From positions 5,582,001 through 5,646,000 of the forward strand of contig JAQFVV010012395.1 in NCBI GenBank assembly GCA_028023455.1: a stretch of 64,000 bases of DNA, given 5' to 3'. Positions 36,503 to 47,421 of this stretch are shown here, piece by piece. The position numbers and the translations under genes were made by a program. This DNA is from Epiperipatus broadwayi (lineage: Eukaryota > Onychophora > Udeonychophora > Euonychophora > Peripatidae). Under the pieces are notes generated by a model. The model was not told the origin of the DNA. It worked only from the letters and a program-made list of their open reading frames with translations, and did no database searches. Within the stretch, counting starts at the first letter, position 1. Each line of letters begins with the position of its first letter.

Positions 36503-36747
36503 CACAGAGTGGTCCAAAAGTAAGTTTACACTTTATTAACTTGTTAATGAAAAACTATTTTTCCAGCAAGCTAATATGGGAAATGTCTAAAACTTTCTGA
36601 ATCAAGTGAATCATTTTTACTGTGATCCAAATGAGGGGTCCTGAAGTCTCTGGTTCTTACTTTTATGGATTTCTTTTTATAGAGAAAAGAAACATAAAAG
36701 ACAGAATTTTCTCATAAATTTTGATCTTTATAACAAAACATTTTACT

Positions 36748-37076
36748 CAATAAACATCACATGACCACCACCTCTTATGCTTGTGTATAATTGTTATTAA
36801 AACAGGCAAAACTCACTATATATATTGCCACACACAGCAAGCTAGAGTAATCAATGGATGCCAGAAGGCTTGTGCATAAAATCCCCATCTAGTGCCTACT
36901 CATCCAATATCCCCAGACTAGTTTCTCACTGATGAAGGCCATAAGCCAGAAACTAGTCTGGGGATATTGGATGAGTAGGCACTAGATGGGGATTTTATGC
37001 ACAAGCCTTCTGGCATCCATTGATTGCTCTAGCTTGTTGTGTGTGGCAATATATATAGTGAGTTTTGCCTGTTTTA
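36748..37076. mobile_element. Near-perfect 130-bp-arm foldback (family C), nested
   Basis: A 49-nt unpaired leader (36748-36796) precedes arms 36797-36926 and 36948-37077 with a 21-nt spacer. By hand the arms differ at only two of 130 positions. The insertion is bounded by a perfect 13-bp duplication, AAAACATTTTACT, at 36735-36747 and 37077-37089. That length fits LINE-assisted insertion better than most cut-and-paste transposases. It lies inside the mariner-like relic and is therefore younger. Confidence 0.85.
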
Positions 37077-37381
37077 AAAACATTTTACTGTTGATACCTT
37101 TTAAAAAATTAATGATAATAAGCACTTTTACTGAAAGGACTGCATTTCTATTGAAGATTGGATTATTAGAATGAGTGAAAAATGAAGTAATTTAAACATC
37201 TGTTATATTAATGTAATTATTATTTCATTAAAATACATTTAAAAAAAAAAACATTAAAAGATGCAGTTGATTTGCAACAAGCATGATAGGAAACAGAAAA
37301 CAAAAAAATATCTGATTTGTTAATAAATGAACAGAAAATCTAATAATGTTTAGTTAAATATGTTCTGGAATATGTGTAATT

Positions 37382-37752
37382 CAGGGGTCCCCAACCTTTT
37401 TATACTTAAGAGCACATTCTATAATACCGGCCAGGCGATGGGCACCATTTATTTTTTCAATGTAAATTTATAGTTGGATATTGTTAATAATACACATAAT
37501 GTACAAAAAAATATTTATTTCAAAAAATAAAAATTTTAACATATAATTAACGTTTATATATTTACGCTGTAAAAGTATATAGTATGCCCTACAATTTTAT
37601 TACAATATAATACAAAAATTTATAAAAAATTTAAAAATTAAATTTATTTGTATCAGATAAATAATTTTTTATCGTGTTCGGATAGCGGCGGGCACAGGTA
37701 AAATGCTCTGTGGGCGCCATGGTGACCACGGGCATAGGGTTGGGGACCCCTG
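37382..37752. mobile_element. Non-autonomous hAT element with perfect 8-bp duplication
   Basis: 371 bp with 15-bp perfect terminal inverted repeats CAGGGGTCCCCAACC and its inverse. A perfect 8-bp target duplication, GTGTAATT, lies at 37374-37381 and 37753-37760; 8-bp duplications are the hallmark of hAT transposases. Sub-terminal regions are GC-rich and the middle is AT-rich. It has no coding capacity. It is nested inside the mariner-like relic. Confidence 0.92.
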
Positions 37753-38235
37753 GTGTAATTAAAAGTAGAAATTCATATGTTCTCTTTTATTTTAAGTATC
37801 GAAAATGCTTTAAGGTTATATTTAATGTTTTTTCATATTTTCTCAATATAAAAATCATTGATATAATTTTATACAGTTTATCTAACAGTAATATTCAACT
37901 ATAACTATATTTAAAAAAATAGAGTTTACCTACTTTTGGGCCACTCTGTGCAGTTATTGAATTGTGCATTAGGTTTATACAATCAGACAAACTGCCTTGG
38001 GTTCAAATATAAATAGATTTGAAAGTTTTAAACTATTAGTTTAAATAAACTAAAAGATTAGTTATTTGATAGGTAAAGTGAAAAATGAGTGTTATCTACA
38101 AGAAGGCCAACAAATCGCAAACTAATTATGAAAATCTAGTTTAACAGCCATTGAGTATCTATTGATATTAATCATATTTACATTGTGATTTTTGAAGTTG
38201 AAGAGAGATGCCATTACTATACAATATCATATATC

Positions 38236-38474
38236 ATGTTAGAGTATGTAATAGTGATCATAATTTCTTTATAATAGAAATGGTTAGTAATGTGATGGAA
38301 AATAATAATAAAAGTAGAAAGATTAGTGAAAGATGTGGATGGAGAATGAATGATAAGAATAAGTTAAAAGAATATAAAATAAAAGTTGAAGAAATCATGG
38401 AAGAGTTTATTGAGGATAAACATGAGGATTGGTTTGGTGAAGTAGAAAAAGTGGCAAATAGGGGTTTTGGGTGA
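38236..38474 (+). pseudogene. LINE endonuclease C-terminus (copy 3)
   Basis: Only the last part of the endonuclease is present: RVCNSDHNFFIIEMVSNVME followed by the charged linker GWRMNDKNKLKEYKIKVEE. The SDH motif contributes to the active site, but the rest of the domain is missing because of 5' truncation. A stop ends this segment, and the frame resumes in the RT linker at 38624. Confidence 0.7.
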
Positions 38475-38623
38475 AATATTTAGAAGAATAAAAGTAATAA
38501 AAAAGTGAGAATTAGTAAAAGTGCAAAAGATAGGGAAAAGCATGCAGAGAATATAAATGTGCTATTAAAAACAAAGAAAGTGAAAAAGATGTTAATATTA
38601 AATGGGAAAAATATTTTTAAAAA

Positions 38624-39848
38624 ATGAAGTTGGCTAAAATAGATAATTATATAGAGAGAATGAAATTAAATAGTAAATTATTGGAGGATATTAATAAAAA
38701 TGGAAGAGATGGAAGTAAAAAAATTTGGAAATATATTAAAAGAAGGAATGTAGGGGAGAGAGAAATAGTATTACTAGATGATGAGAAAAAAGAGTGTAGC
38801 TCTAGAGAAGAATTAGAGACAATCTTAAATAAGTATGTAATGGATATAGAAAAGATGTTAGATGTGAAGGACAGAGTGATAATAAACATAAAAGCATATA
38901 GTAATGGAAATATTAGATTTACAGAAAATGAATTGAATGAGTCAGGGAAGAAATTGAAAAGTGGAAAGACAAGAGGTTTAGATGGATGGGCAGCAGAGAT
39001 GGTGATGAATTTGGGAAATAGGACAAAATTAAATCTAGACATGTTTTAATAAGATGGCACAGAAGAAATTTCCAGATAGCTGGAATAATAAAAAAATAAG
39101 GCTATTATTTAAAGGAAACATTAAGGATCATAGAAAGTTAAACAATTATAGACCGATAGCAGTAACATCAGTGTTATATAAAGTTTTTGCATATATGGTG
39201 GTTGGAAGGGTGGCAAAATGGATGAAAGAAAATAATATAGTGGGAGAAATGCAAGAAGGTTTTTGATCAGATAGGCATATAGGAGTTTGTTTATAGTCAT
39301 ATAACTTATAGATCTGAATAGGAATACAGGTAACCAGTTATATATGATTTTTGTAGATATAGAGAAGACATATGACAGAGTAAATAGAAATAGATTATGG
39401 GTAAGAATGGAGTTTTAATGGATTTTATTAAGAGATTGTATGAAAAATAATTACTATAAGTATCAATTAGGAAATATAGAACCAGTTAGAATTAAAAGTG
39501 GGGTGGGACTAAGGCAACAATGCCTTTACAATACCTATTTTGTTTTTGTTATATTTGAGAGAAATGAAGAGAGCAACAGAAAGACTAGAAAGGGGGGTAG
39601 AGATACCATTAATAGATGGCAAGGGAGAGTATATATTATCAGGTCTTTTATTTACTGATGATATGTATATGTGCACAGAAAGTAGGAAAGACATGGAAGT
39701 TATGCTGAAGATGTGCACAAGGATGGGTAAAGAGATGGAGATTAAATTTAGTGAAGACAAATCAAAAATATTGATAATAAATGCTGGGGAAAGAGAAGAG
39801 AAAGAATTTTTATTGGGAGATATATATAAAATTAAATGTGATGAATAG
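38624..39848 (+). pseudogene. LINE reverse transcriptase domain (copy 3)
   Basis: Best preserved RT of the family. A 140-codon open stretch holds the linker and GKTRGLDGWAAEM. After a frameshift come FPDSWNNKKIRLLFKGN, LNNYRPIAVTSVLYKVF (the conserved YRPI segment) and GEMQEGF. Next are remains of FVDIEKTYDRVNRN, GVGLRQ and FLLYLREMKRA. The active-site string LLFTDDMYMC shows TDD, where many LINEs have ADD. Stops and frameshifts separate the segments, so it is not active as it stands. Confidence 0.8.
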
Positions 39849-40090
39849 GTATGACTATTTGGGAATCATCTTAAGTAATCAGAGAAATTGCTTGGACAAA
39901 TGGAAGAAAAAATTGATAAATGAAGCAAAGAAAAGAAAAGGACTAATAAAGAAATTAACAGTGTTTTCATATAATAAATATAATGTAGCTAAACTTGCAT
40001 GCCAGAAAATGTGTTAATAAACGTGTGTTAGATTACTTAGAAAAAATACAAAGAGAAGTACAAAGACATGCATTAGATGCAGATCTGTAA

Positions 40091-40860
40091 ATGACAATTC
40101 AAGAAGAAATGGGCTGGTCAAGGTTTTATATGAGAGATGCAAAAGGTAAAATGAAAATGTTAGGTAGATTGCAATTTATGGGTAAGAGAATAGCCAAAAT
40201 AGTATTTAACTGGGTTATGAGTAAAGGATGGGCAACAATATGGGTGAGTATGGTATGCGAAGATTTGGATAAAGACTTTATGTCAGTATACTTATACAAA
40301 AGATGGGATGATTGTGTTAGGAGAATTGTAAAATGTTATAGTGGCAAGGAATGAGATAGAAGAATAGATGCATTAATAAAAAATAGGAATCTGGAGATAT
40401 GGGGAACTAGTATGGAGAGTAAAAAGAGTTTAAATATATATAGAAATAAATAGAATATTGGGTATGAGCTAATTTACAATAATAACAAAGAAAGTAGTTT
40501 ACTGTTTAAGGCTTAAACAGGATCATTAGCAATAAGGGAATATACACATAACACATAAATAAATGGAGAAATGTGGGTGATTTAGTCTGCAAGTTATGTA
40601 AGGAAGGCATAGAAAATATTAGGCATCTGTTAATTGAATGTAAATGCTTACAAGCAGAAAGGGTACAAATAATGAAGTTGGGAGAGGAAATATAAACAAA
40701 GTGATTATACAGAAAGTGGGTTCTTGGTTTTTATGCTGGGTTTGGAAAAAGATATGGGGACTTAGATATAAAGGCCATAGAGTGAATAAAGATAATGTTA
40801 TGAAAATGAGATGGAACAGGGTAGAGAAGAATATGGGAAAAACTTAGGGTGGGAAATAGA
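40091..40860 (+). pseudogene. LINE ORF C-terminal region (copy 3)
   Basis: Segments matching copy 2 include RLQFMGKRIAKIVFNWV, YLYKRWDDCVRRIV and the Cys/His knuckle (CKLCKEG with HLLIEC) near 40595-40645. Frames are broken by several stops. Confidence 0.6.
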
Positions 40861-40955
40861 AAGGGAAGATAAAGTGGCTAACAGGTTTCCCTGGACATAA
40901 TGGCTGAGAGATTCCTGATTCCGAGAAAAAGAAGAAGACATAGTGCATCACATCA

Positions 40956-41523
40956 ATTAAATTATTATTTCACACTGTTTTTGTGTAAGTGTATATATAC
41001 ATATGTATATTTTGTTTTAAGAATCACTGTAAGAAGTTTGTTAATTTAAAGTCTTTTTTAAAAATTTAAGTATTATCTCTATATTCTTACTGTACTAATT
41101 AAAATGCCTTCCTACTTATACACAAATAGAGATAGATGATATACAACTAATACAGTAAACCATTCTTCCCTCAGACTATGAATAAATAACAATCTGCTGA
41201 CAAAGGATCAAAAATTGAATGGTCTACTTCATTTGATGTTTATAAATTTATCCTTATCCACAGTGAAGAAAATTTAGAGTGCACTCAATACACTGCCAGA
41301 TGAAAACATGACATTAATAATTATGAATATTTAAGTTAATATAGGTCAATGTATATGTAACAATGATTATGATTGAAATTTATTTTTTAATTGGTAACAT
41401 TTTATTTTAAAAGTTATAATGCTAAAAATAATAAAGATTAAAGCATTTAAATTAATAATTCAAATTTGTTTAACTTTTTTTTTTATAAATTCTGTATAAT
41501 CAGGATTATCTTGATGCACTTAC
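40956..41523. other. Intronic AT-rich DNA next to the coiled-coil exon
   Basis: No element or gene recognised between the LINE 3' end and the splice donor of the exon. Confidence 0.5.
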
Positions 41524-41764
41524 CTTTATGTGCTGGAAAAGTTCTTTTAATAAATTAACAGATTCTTTTTTTCTTTGAGAAATTAAAGAATTATGCTTGT
41601 ACTTGATTTCATCCATCTTCATTTTCTTTATTTTTTCTTGTCTTTTTTTCTTTAATTTTCTTTTTTGATTTTGATACTCTGATTTTGCTTTCTGCCTTTG
41701 TTCTTTCTTCTGTATCTTCTCTTCATGTTTTTTCTCATCTTCTAGCTCTTCTTTCAATTTTAAT
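41524..41764 (-). CDS. Internal exon of a Lys/Glu-rich coiled-coil protein
   Basis: On the minus strand a TTTTTTTTTTAG acceptor opens a 241-nt exon that ends AAG|GTAAGT. One base completes a codon begun upstream, then 80 codons follow in one open frame. The product is a charged helix rich in Lys, Glu and Gln: KLKEELEDEKKHEEKIQKK, QKRKLKKKRQEKIKK and SQRKKESVNLLKELFQHIK. The exon ends in phase 0, matching the terminal exon at 28434-28679. The gene continues towards higher coordinates, but I could not find the preceding exon, which must end with two bases of a codon. The family is not recognised. Confidence 0.65.
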
Positions 41765-41819
41765 CTAAAAAAAAAACCTTGGTGTTAATAAATATATTCT
41801 ATACAAGATTATATATATA

Positions 41820-42205
41820 TATCACATGATAACAGCCCAAGCTTACCTACAGCAGGAAATTCCAATCTGTTTTATAAGTAAAAGATGGATTCCTCTTTCA
41901 CTTTGATCTAACATTTTAATATAAATAAAAAAAGTTTATCCTGTAACAGATTGGGCTTTTTTAATTCACAAATGTTTAAATAAACCCCATTAAAGAGAAA
42001 AATATAACTTATTTTGAAAATAATTAAATAGTCATTTTGAAAGCTTTCAAACTCCACTGCTATTCATGATTATTTAAATAATAAATCTGATTTTGCATAC
42101 AGTTAGATGATTTACAAATGTAAATCACATGCTATCAACCCAAGCTTATCTATATCAGAAACCTTCAATCTGTTGTCAAGGAACCTCTATAAGTAAAAGA
42201 CACAT
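41820..42205. repeat. Pair of diverged direct repeats
   Basis: ATCACATGATAACAGCCCAAGCTTACCTACAG-like sequence at 41820-41895 recurs at 42123-42205, each copy followed by an AATCTGTT and a TAAGTAAAAGA segment. The start resembles the ACATCACATGA leader of family C foldbacks. Both are probably decayed relics of that family or a related one. Confidence 0.4.
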
Positions 42206-43225
42206 ATATATAAAGAATTCATTAAAGTTTATAACAACTAATTATTGAAGTATAATAATAAATTACATTAAAGGGGATAGCAAGCAATGATTGATCATCA
42301 CTGATGATAATCAAGTTTTATCATTTAGTTCTATCTTTCCTATGTGACAGGGATAGTCAAGATGTCAACCGTGGTCGACCACAAAAATCTCTGGAAGTCA
42401 ATCGAAGGTGATGTGAACATTGACAAATTATGGTGATAAATTCAGAGCTGATTTGAATATAATAAATAATAAGAAATAAAAAAAGTAAAAATTCAAAATT
42501 ATTCTTGTTTAAAAATAGTTAAATTTAAAATAACACTTGTTATTGTCCATCTCAAAAATAATCCCAGGTTGGTAAAAGCTGAAAAGAATTAAATTTTTTT
42601 GTGTAATGCTAGAACTAAAATTCTTAGAAATATTTTCTTGAGGAGAAATGAAAATAACTTGTCCTGGAGAAACAAGGATTTTAATGAACTGATTTTAAAC
42701 AAAGATGTTGTGAATTTTTAAAACACTTTGTCTAGCTAACAAATAATCCCCAAGGAGATTTACAAAGAAACAGGACTTTTTCCTATCTACATAAGAAAAT
42801 AGATGTCAAAGCAAGAAACAAACTTTATGTCTAATTATTGTAAAGACTGTTAACAGAGAAAATGTGGGGATTTTCCAAAGCACAGAAATAGAGGACTTTT
42901 GTAAAATATTATTTTTATTGTTATGTTTTTTTTCTCTCTCTAGCAAACTTTTGATGCCACACTAGGAGGGTGGGATGTATTTTATATTTCCTTATTCATA
43001 TTTATTTATTAATTATACAAATGAATCAAAAAATATACAAAATTGTTTTAAGTTAAGAGCAATGAAAAAAAAAAATTGCTGAAGAATAAAATAAAATGGG
43101 AATGATAATTCAGTAAATGTCTGTTAGAATAATTGTAAAAAAAAGATAGTATTGTTTAATAAGAGCAGAAGACTATTTTAAAAACTAATTAAACAAAAGA
43201 GTAAAGAAGAATTGCTTGTACAGTT

Positions 43226-43332
43226 TTTTTTTTTTAATGGCATAGCATCGGCCGGGACGCGAACCCGCAACCCGGGCAACTGCCTGCAAGTGCAAGGCAG
43301 TCGCGCTGACCTCTCGGCCACCAATGCAAGAC
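43226..43332 (-). mobile_element. Young tRNA-like SINE with perfect 16-bp duplication
   Basis: On the minus strand the sequence runs from GTCTTGCATTGGTGGCCGAG (box A region) through a box B GGGTTCGCGTCCCGG to a 12-A tail. A perfect 16-bp target duplication, AATTGCTTGTACAGTT, lies at 43210-43225 and 43333-43348. The A tail and long duplication show LINE-assisted retroposition. The inserted unit is only about 107 bp, barely longer than a tRNA. It shares its sequence with the element at 21064-21160. Confidence 0.92.
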
Positions 43333-44059
43333 AATTGCTTGTACAGTTAATATGAAAAGACTAATTGCAATGAAAGGAACATACATATATGCAATTAATG
43401 CTTAATGGATAATTTTGGTAAAAAAAATCAATTCTATCATGGGATAGCCCAAAGATACCAGATATTAAACAGTGATAGATATAAATAGTGTGTACAGAAA
43501 AGAGTAGTCTTCTTTTTTTACTCTTTGTGAATGGTTCTGTCGCAATTATTGGATTTCTGAAAAAAAATCCAGAGTAAAAGCTGTCCAAAAAATTATAGTG
43601 ATTTTCTGCCATGAGGGAATTATTCCTAGAGACCGGATAGGGCAAAAACAGATCACAGATCTTTTCATTTGTGTAAGCCTGACGGGCTCCAGTAGGATTG
43701 CGCAGAGAAAGACTGTGAGTATAAATAACTTGTAATTATTTTAACTTAAGCCTAAGAATAGTGATGACTGATGTTAGTTTATTATCAGCAGTGAATATTA
43801 GTATTTATGGAAAATAGTAATTAAAACCCGAGATTTACTGATCACATTTATAAATGCTCAACTTTTAGAGGAGATCTGTGTTTTATGTGTTTAAAAGTTA
43901 ATAAATATTTTCTTTACTAGTTATAATTTTCTTTAGGCTTACATTATTTTCTTTTTATTTGTTGGCAAGTGAATACACAACAGGATTACAATGAATAAAC
44001 TAAGTACAAATGTGAAAAAAATAAAAACCTATCACTATCATAAAGAATAGGAAGGTTAT

Positions 44060-45650
44060 GATGAAAAACAAATGTATGTACTATTTGCAACACGCATGTG
44101 GCTAAAGCCAATATGTTGAAAGACATTTTTGCACTGTTCATAAAAATTATGAAGATGATTATCTATTAGACACTGCATTAAAAAAATTAAAGTACAATAG
44201 GTAAAGACACAACTCACTGCACAATAAAATGATTGCATCATTCAAAGTTGCTGAAATTAACAATAAGCACTTTCAAGATAGACAAATATGGAAAGAAGCC
44301 TTCATCAAAGCTGGTTAAGTATTATTTGAAAATTTTAAGAATAAATCTGAAATAATGACTTCTACCAACAATAAGTCATTATCATGAAACACAACCGTTC
44401 GTGGGATAGAAGAAACTAGTCGAAATCTTGAAGAGATTTTTACATAAAAACATTAACAATTGTAACTTATCATTACAATTTGACAAATCTACTGATTATA
44501 TAGATACTGTGCAATGATGTATTTTTATTCACATGGTTTTTGATTATATGTCAGCCACAAAAGAATTATTAACAATTATTCCAATTCAAGAAAGGACAAG
44601 AGGTCAAAATATCTATGATTTATTCAAGAATTATATTGTATAAACGAATTTCTCAATTCACAAATTAGTATCAATAGCTACCGATGGAGTTCCTGCAATG
44701 ATTGGTGGTAAAATTGGTTTTGTTACTCTGTGTAAAAACAATGATATATCTAGTTTTATGGACTATTATTGTATTATACATCAGCATGCCTTGTATTCAA
44801 AAGTATTGAAATTTAATCATGTTATGAGTGTTGCCTTCAAAATTGTTAATAAAGTAAGATCAAAAAGCTTGTTATGTCATCAGTTCCAGGATTTGTTAAA
44901 GGAATACGAAAGTAAACATAATGAATTGTTATTATATACTGACATAAGGTGGTTAAGTTGATCAAAATTTTTAATCAGATTCAGAGAACTTCTACCAAAA
45001 ATAAGATAATTTTTGGAAACTAAAGGTGATTCATATCCAGAATTGAATGACAAAGAATGGCTTTTTTTGACCTTGCCTTTTTCTGTGATATTACAGAAAA
45101 ACTAAATAACTTAAATATAGAACTACAAGGAAAAGATAAAACAATAATAGTTATGTTAAGCACTTTGAAGTCATTCAAAGAAAAATTAAGTATGTTTGTA
45201 ATGCAACTGAAGCATCGTGAATTAAAACATTTCAAAAATATGTCTGATGAGTCTAAAGATATAAAGAATCTAATCTACAATAAATGTTGAAAATATTATT
45301 TCCTCATAAAGGAGGTTGAAGGAAAATTCATGGAATTTGACAAACTTGAAGATATCACTAGTTTTTTGTCTTATCTATTTAATGTTAACATCAATATTGA
45401 AAATATCATTATGAAATTAGATGAATTTGTACATACAGATTCAATGGTCCTTGAAGAAGAAATAGTAAATATGATATACATTTAAAATTAATGACTTGAA
45501 AAGAGAGCTTCTGAACATTAATAAGCATAAATATCCAAATATTTAGAGAGTTGCTGCATATTTCAATGCCTTTTTTGGTTTAACATATTTGTCCGATAAA
45601 AACTAAACATAGATCACAATTATCGAATCTAAACTTGGACTTGTGTTTAA
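44060..45650 (+). pseudogene. BED-type hAT transposase pseudogene
   Basis: The N-terminus shows a BED-like zinc finger (LQHACG and, in the next frame, CNTRVAKANMLKRHF with a VHKNY that supplies the second His). Further on are IHQHALYSKVLKFNHVM, the strongly conserved YTDIRWLS, RFRELLPKI, LNDKEWLFDLAFFCDI, LNNLNIELQGKDK and MQLKHRELKHF. This order is characteristic of ZBED/Charlie-like hAT transposases, proteins that cut and paste DNA and have given rise to several host genes. Many stops and frameshifts show that this copy is dead rather than domesticated. Confidence 0.8.
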
Positions 45651-46396
45651 GAATTAGTTTAAGTTCATACGAGCCAAATTTTGACAAACTTGCTGAAACC
45701 ATTTTTACATTGTAATTTTTATTTTTTTTAAAAAAATTGCATCTAATTTATTTTAATCCAATAATTTTTTTTTTCTATATATTTTCTTGAATTTTTTTTA
45801 AAATTCGGACCAGCTCTAGAAAATAAGTATTTATAGGTAATTTAATAAATATTTTATAAAGCAGCATGGACAAATTATAATACTAGAGGGAGTTGAGATA
45901 ATTTAATAGTAATTATAATAAAATGTCTCAATAGTTCATATCTTATAGAAAAAAAAATTCATCAGTTCATAATATATCTTCTAAAAATATCATCAATATT
46001 TGTGAGTACCTATCTAAAAAGTCCTTATAAAATATAATAAAAACACCAATTCATGAGTACATTCTAAAAAAAATCAGGACTTTGAACTATTATTTTTTTC
46101 CATTTTAGCAAAAAATTTTTTTTTCTGGTTTTCAGTTTGAAGCCCTGAAAAAAACATTGGCCCTCAGGTACCCTTTCACCAAAAAAGTCGTCTCCAATGT
46201 CTAAAAGTTTGGCCACCCCTGTTATATGGTATATCTACTTGTTCACGGAGTAACAACTTGCTACTATAAACTATGTGGATATGACATCAATTAGACAATA
46301 AATATATAATCTAACTCAGCCTATTATGAACTATTTTTCTTTAAAATTTATTTGTTAAAATTAATAACTTCACTATCATATTTTTATGATATAGAC

Positions 46397-47413
46397 CAAT
46401 GGTCGTCAATCCTTGGTCTGTGAACCAGCGCCGATCCACAAAAGTTTTCTGCCAGTCCATGCTAGACTGGCAGGAAAGTTTGTAATAATAAAATAATAAA
46501 GATTTTAAACTTTTAATTAATATAAACAATTTTTATTTATTTTTTCATCACAATTGCTTAAATAAAATTAATTATAAATCAAAATTTTATTTAAATTATT
46601 AGATAATATTATAATTACTAAATAATAATCAAAGGAATTTATCTGAAAATGCAATCTTTAAAAGACAAAGCTTCAATCTCATGATAATTGCACCACTCCT
46701 TACACATCAATTTCTATAGCAAGTAGGCATTTCTGTATTGCTTCAGCTCATTTATTGGTCACATATAGCAAAATTTTTTATTGCATTTGCATCATCTTTT
46801 TATTTTGTGTGTGACATTTTTTTTAGAAATTGTAAACTTTACAAAATGGAGACAGAACATTGAAAGTAAATATATTATCTTTTTTTTTTTTTTAGCAAAA
46901 TGACATCTTTATAATGATTGTTTTATTTCTATGCGACACTTTACCAAACAACTTTTCATTCTGTTTCTTTTTTTTTAATTGGGTAAAAATGAGATTAAAA
47001 TAACACTAGATTCAAAATTAAAAAAAAAAAGTTTTTTATTATACAAACTCCATTGTCATGTAATTACACTAGCTGTGATATTTCCCAACATTCAGATGAA
47101 TAACATTTTATTTTTGCATGTTTTAACAATGAAATAATAAACATAGCAATTCAGGCACATTAACGAGAACTTACTGTTTTCTGTAGCAGTATGACTGCGC
47201 AATTCAAGAGTGTTCAGCATGTGAAGAAGGTAAGCAACACCATTACAATACATAATAACTAATGTGTTGTTTTAGTCAGTTATAACAATTATGCTCAACT
47301 AAGGCTAAGCAGTTTAAATCTTTAAGAAAATTTATCTGTAGACTTCTGCCGGTCCGCAAAATCTTATTCTTATTTTCGCCGGTCCGCAGGTGTGAAAAGG
47401 TTGAAGATCACTA
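46397..47413. mobile_element. Non-autonomous hAT element
   Basis: Terminal repeats CAATGGTCGTCAATCCTT and, inverted at the right end, TAGTGATCTTCAACCTTTTC. Flanks ATATAGAC (46389-46396) and GTATAGAC (47414-47421) match at seven of eight positions, as expected for a hAT insertion. Sub-terminal GCCGGTCCGC motifs appear twice on the right. The 1017-bp interior is AT-rich and non-coding. Confidence 0.75.
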
Positions 47414-47421
47414 GTATAGAC

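Larger units (their letters stand above)
36503..37950. mobile_element. Mariner-like DNA transposon relic with nested insertions
   Basis: Terminal inverted repeats are CACAGAGTGGTCCAAAAGTA at 36503 and its inverse TACTTTTGGGCCACTCTGTG ending at 37950. TA precedes the left end and CA follows the right, so one base of a TA target duplication may have changed. After removing two nested insertions (36748-37089 and 37382-37760) about 730 bp remain. A short segment near 36640-36690 faintly recalls the mariner SPDLTPLDFFLWG catalytic region across a frameshift, which I treat as weak. The element is non-functional. Confidence 0.65.
38236..40955 (+). mobile_element. LINE family 1, copy 3 (5'-truncated)
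   Basis: Homology to copies 1 and 2 begins abruptly at about 38236, at the C-terminal NSDHNF part of the endonuclease, as in typical 5'-truncated LINE insertions. It continues through linker, RT and C-terminal region to a 3' end in GTGCATCACATCA near 40955. It lies antisense within the large intron of the coiled-coil gene. I found no convincing flanking duplication. Confidence 0.8.
28680..41523 (-). other. 12.8-kb intron loaded with transposable elements
   Basis: Proposed intron between the two coiled-coil exons. It contains a family B foldback (30056-30626), a family A foldback (33667-34620), a mariner-like relic with two nested insertions (36503-37950) and LINE copy 3 (38236-40955). The LINE lies in the opposite orientation to the gene. 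The 28680-30055 part holds no recognised element beyond possible SINE relics near 29150-29430. Confidence 0.5.
42348..46221 (+). mobile_element. Decayed autonomous hAT transposon
   Basis: The right end GGCCACCCCTG (to 46221) and left end CAGGGATAGTCAA (from 42348) are recognisable as diverged hAT termini. The 8-bp flanks CTATGTGA and TTATATGG agree at five positions, so the boundaries are plausible rather than proven. Inside lies a BED-type transposase pseudogene on the plus strand and a younger SINE at 43226-43332. Confidence 0.5.

Noticed and set aside
44060-45650. Domesticated ZBED-type host gene
   Set aside because: Numerous stops and frameshifts in every segment; it is a dead transposase.
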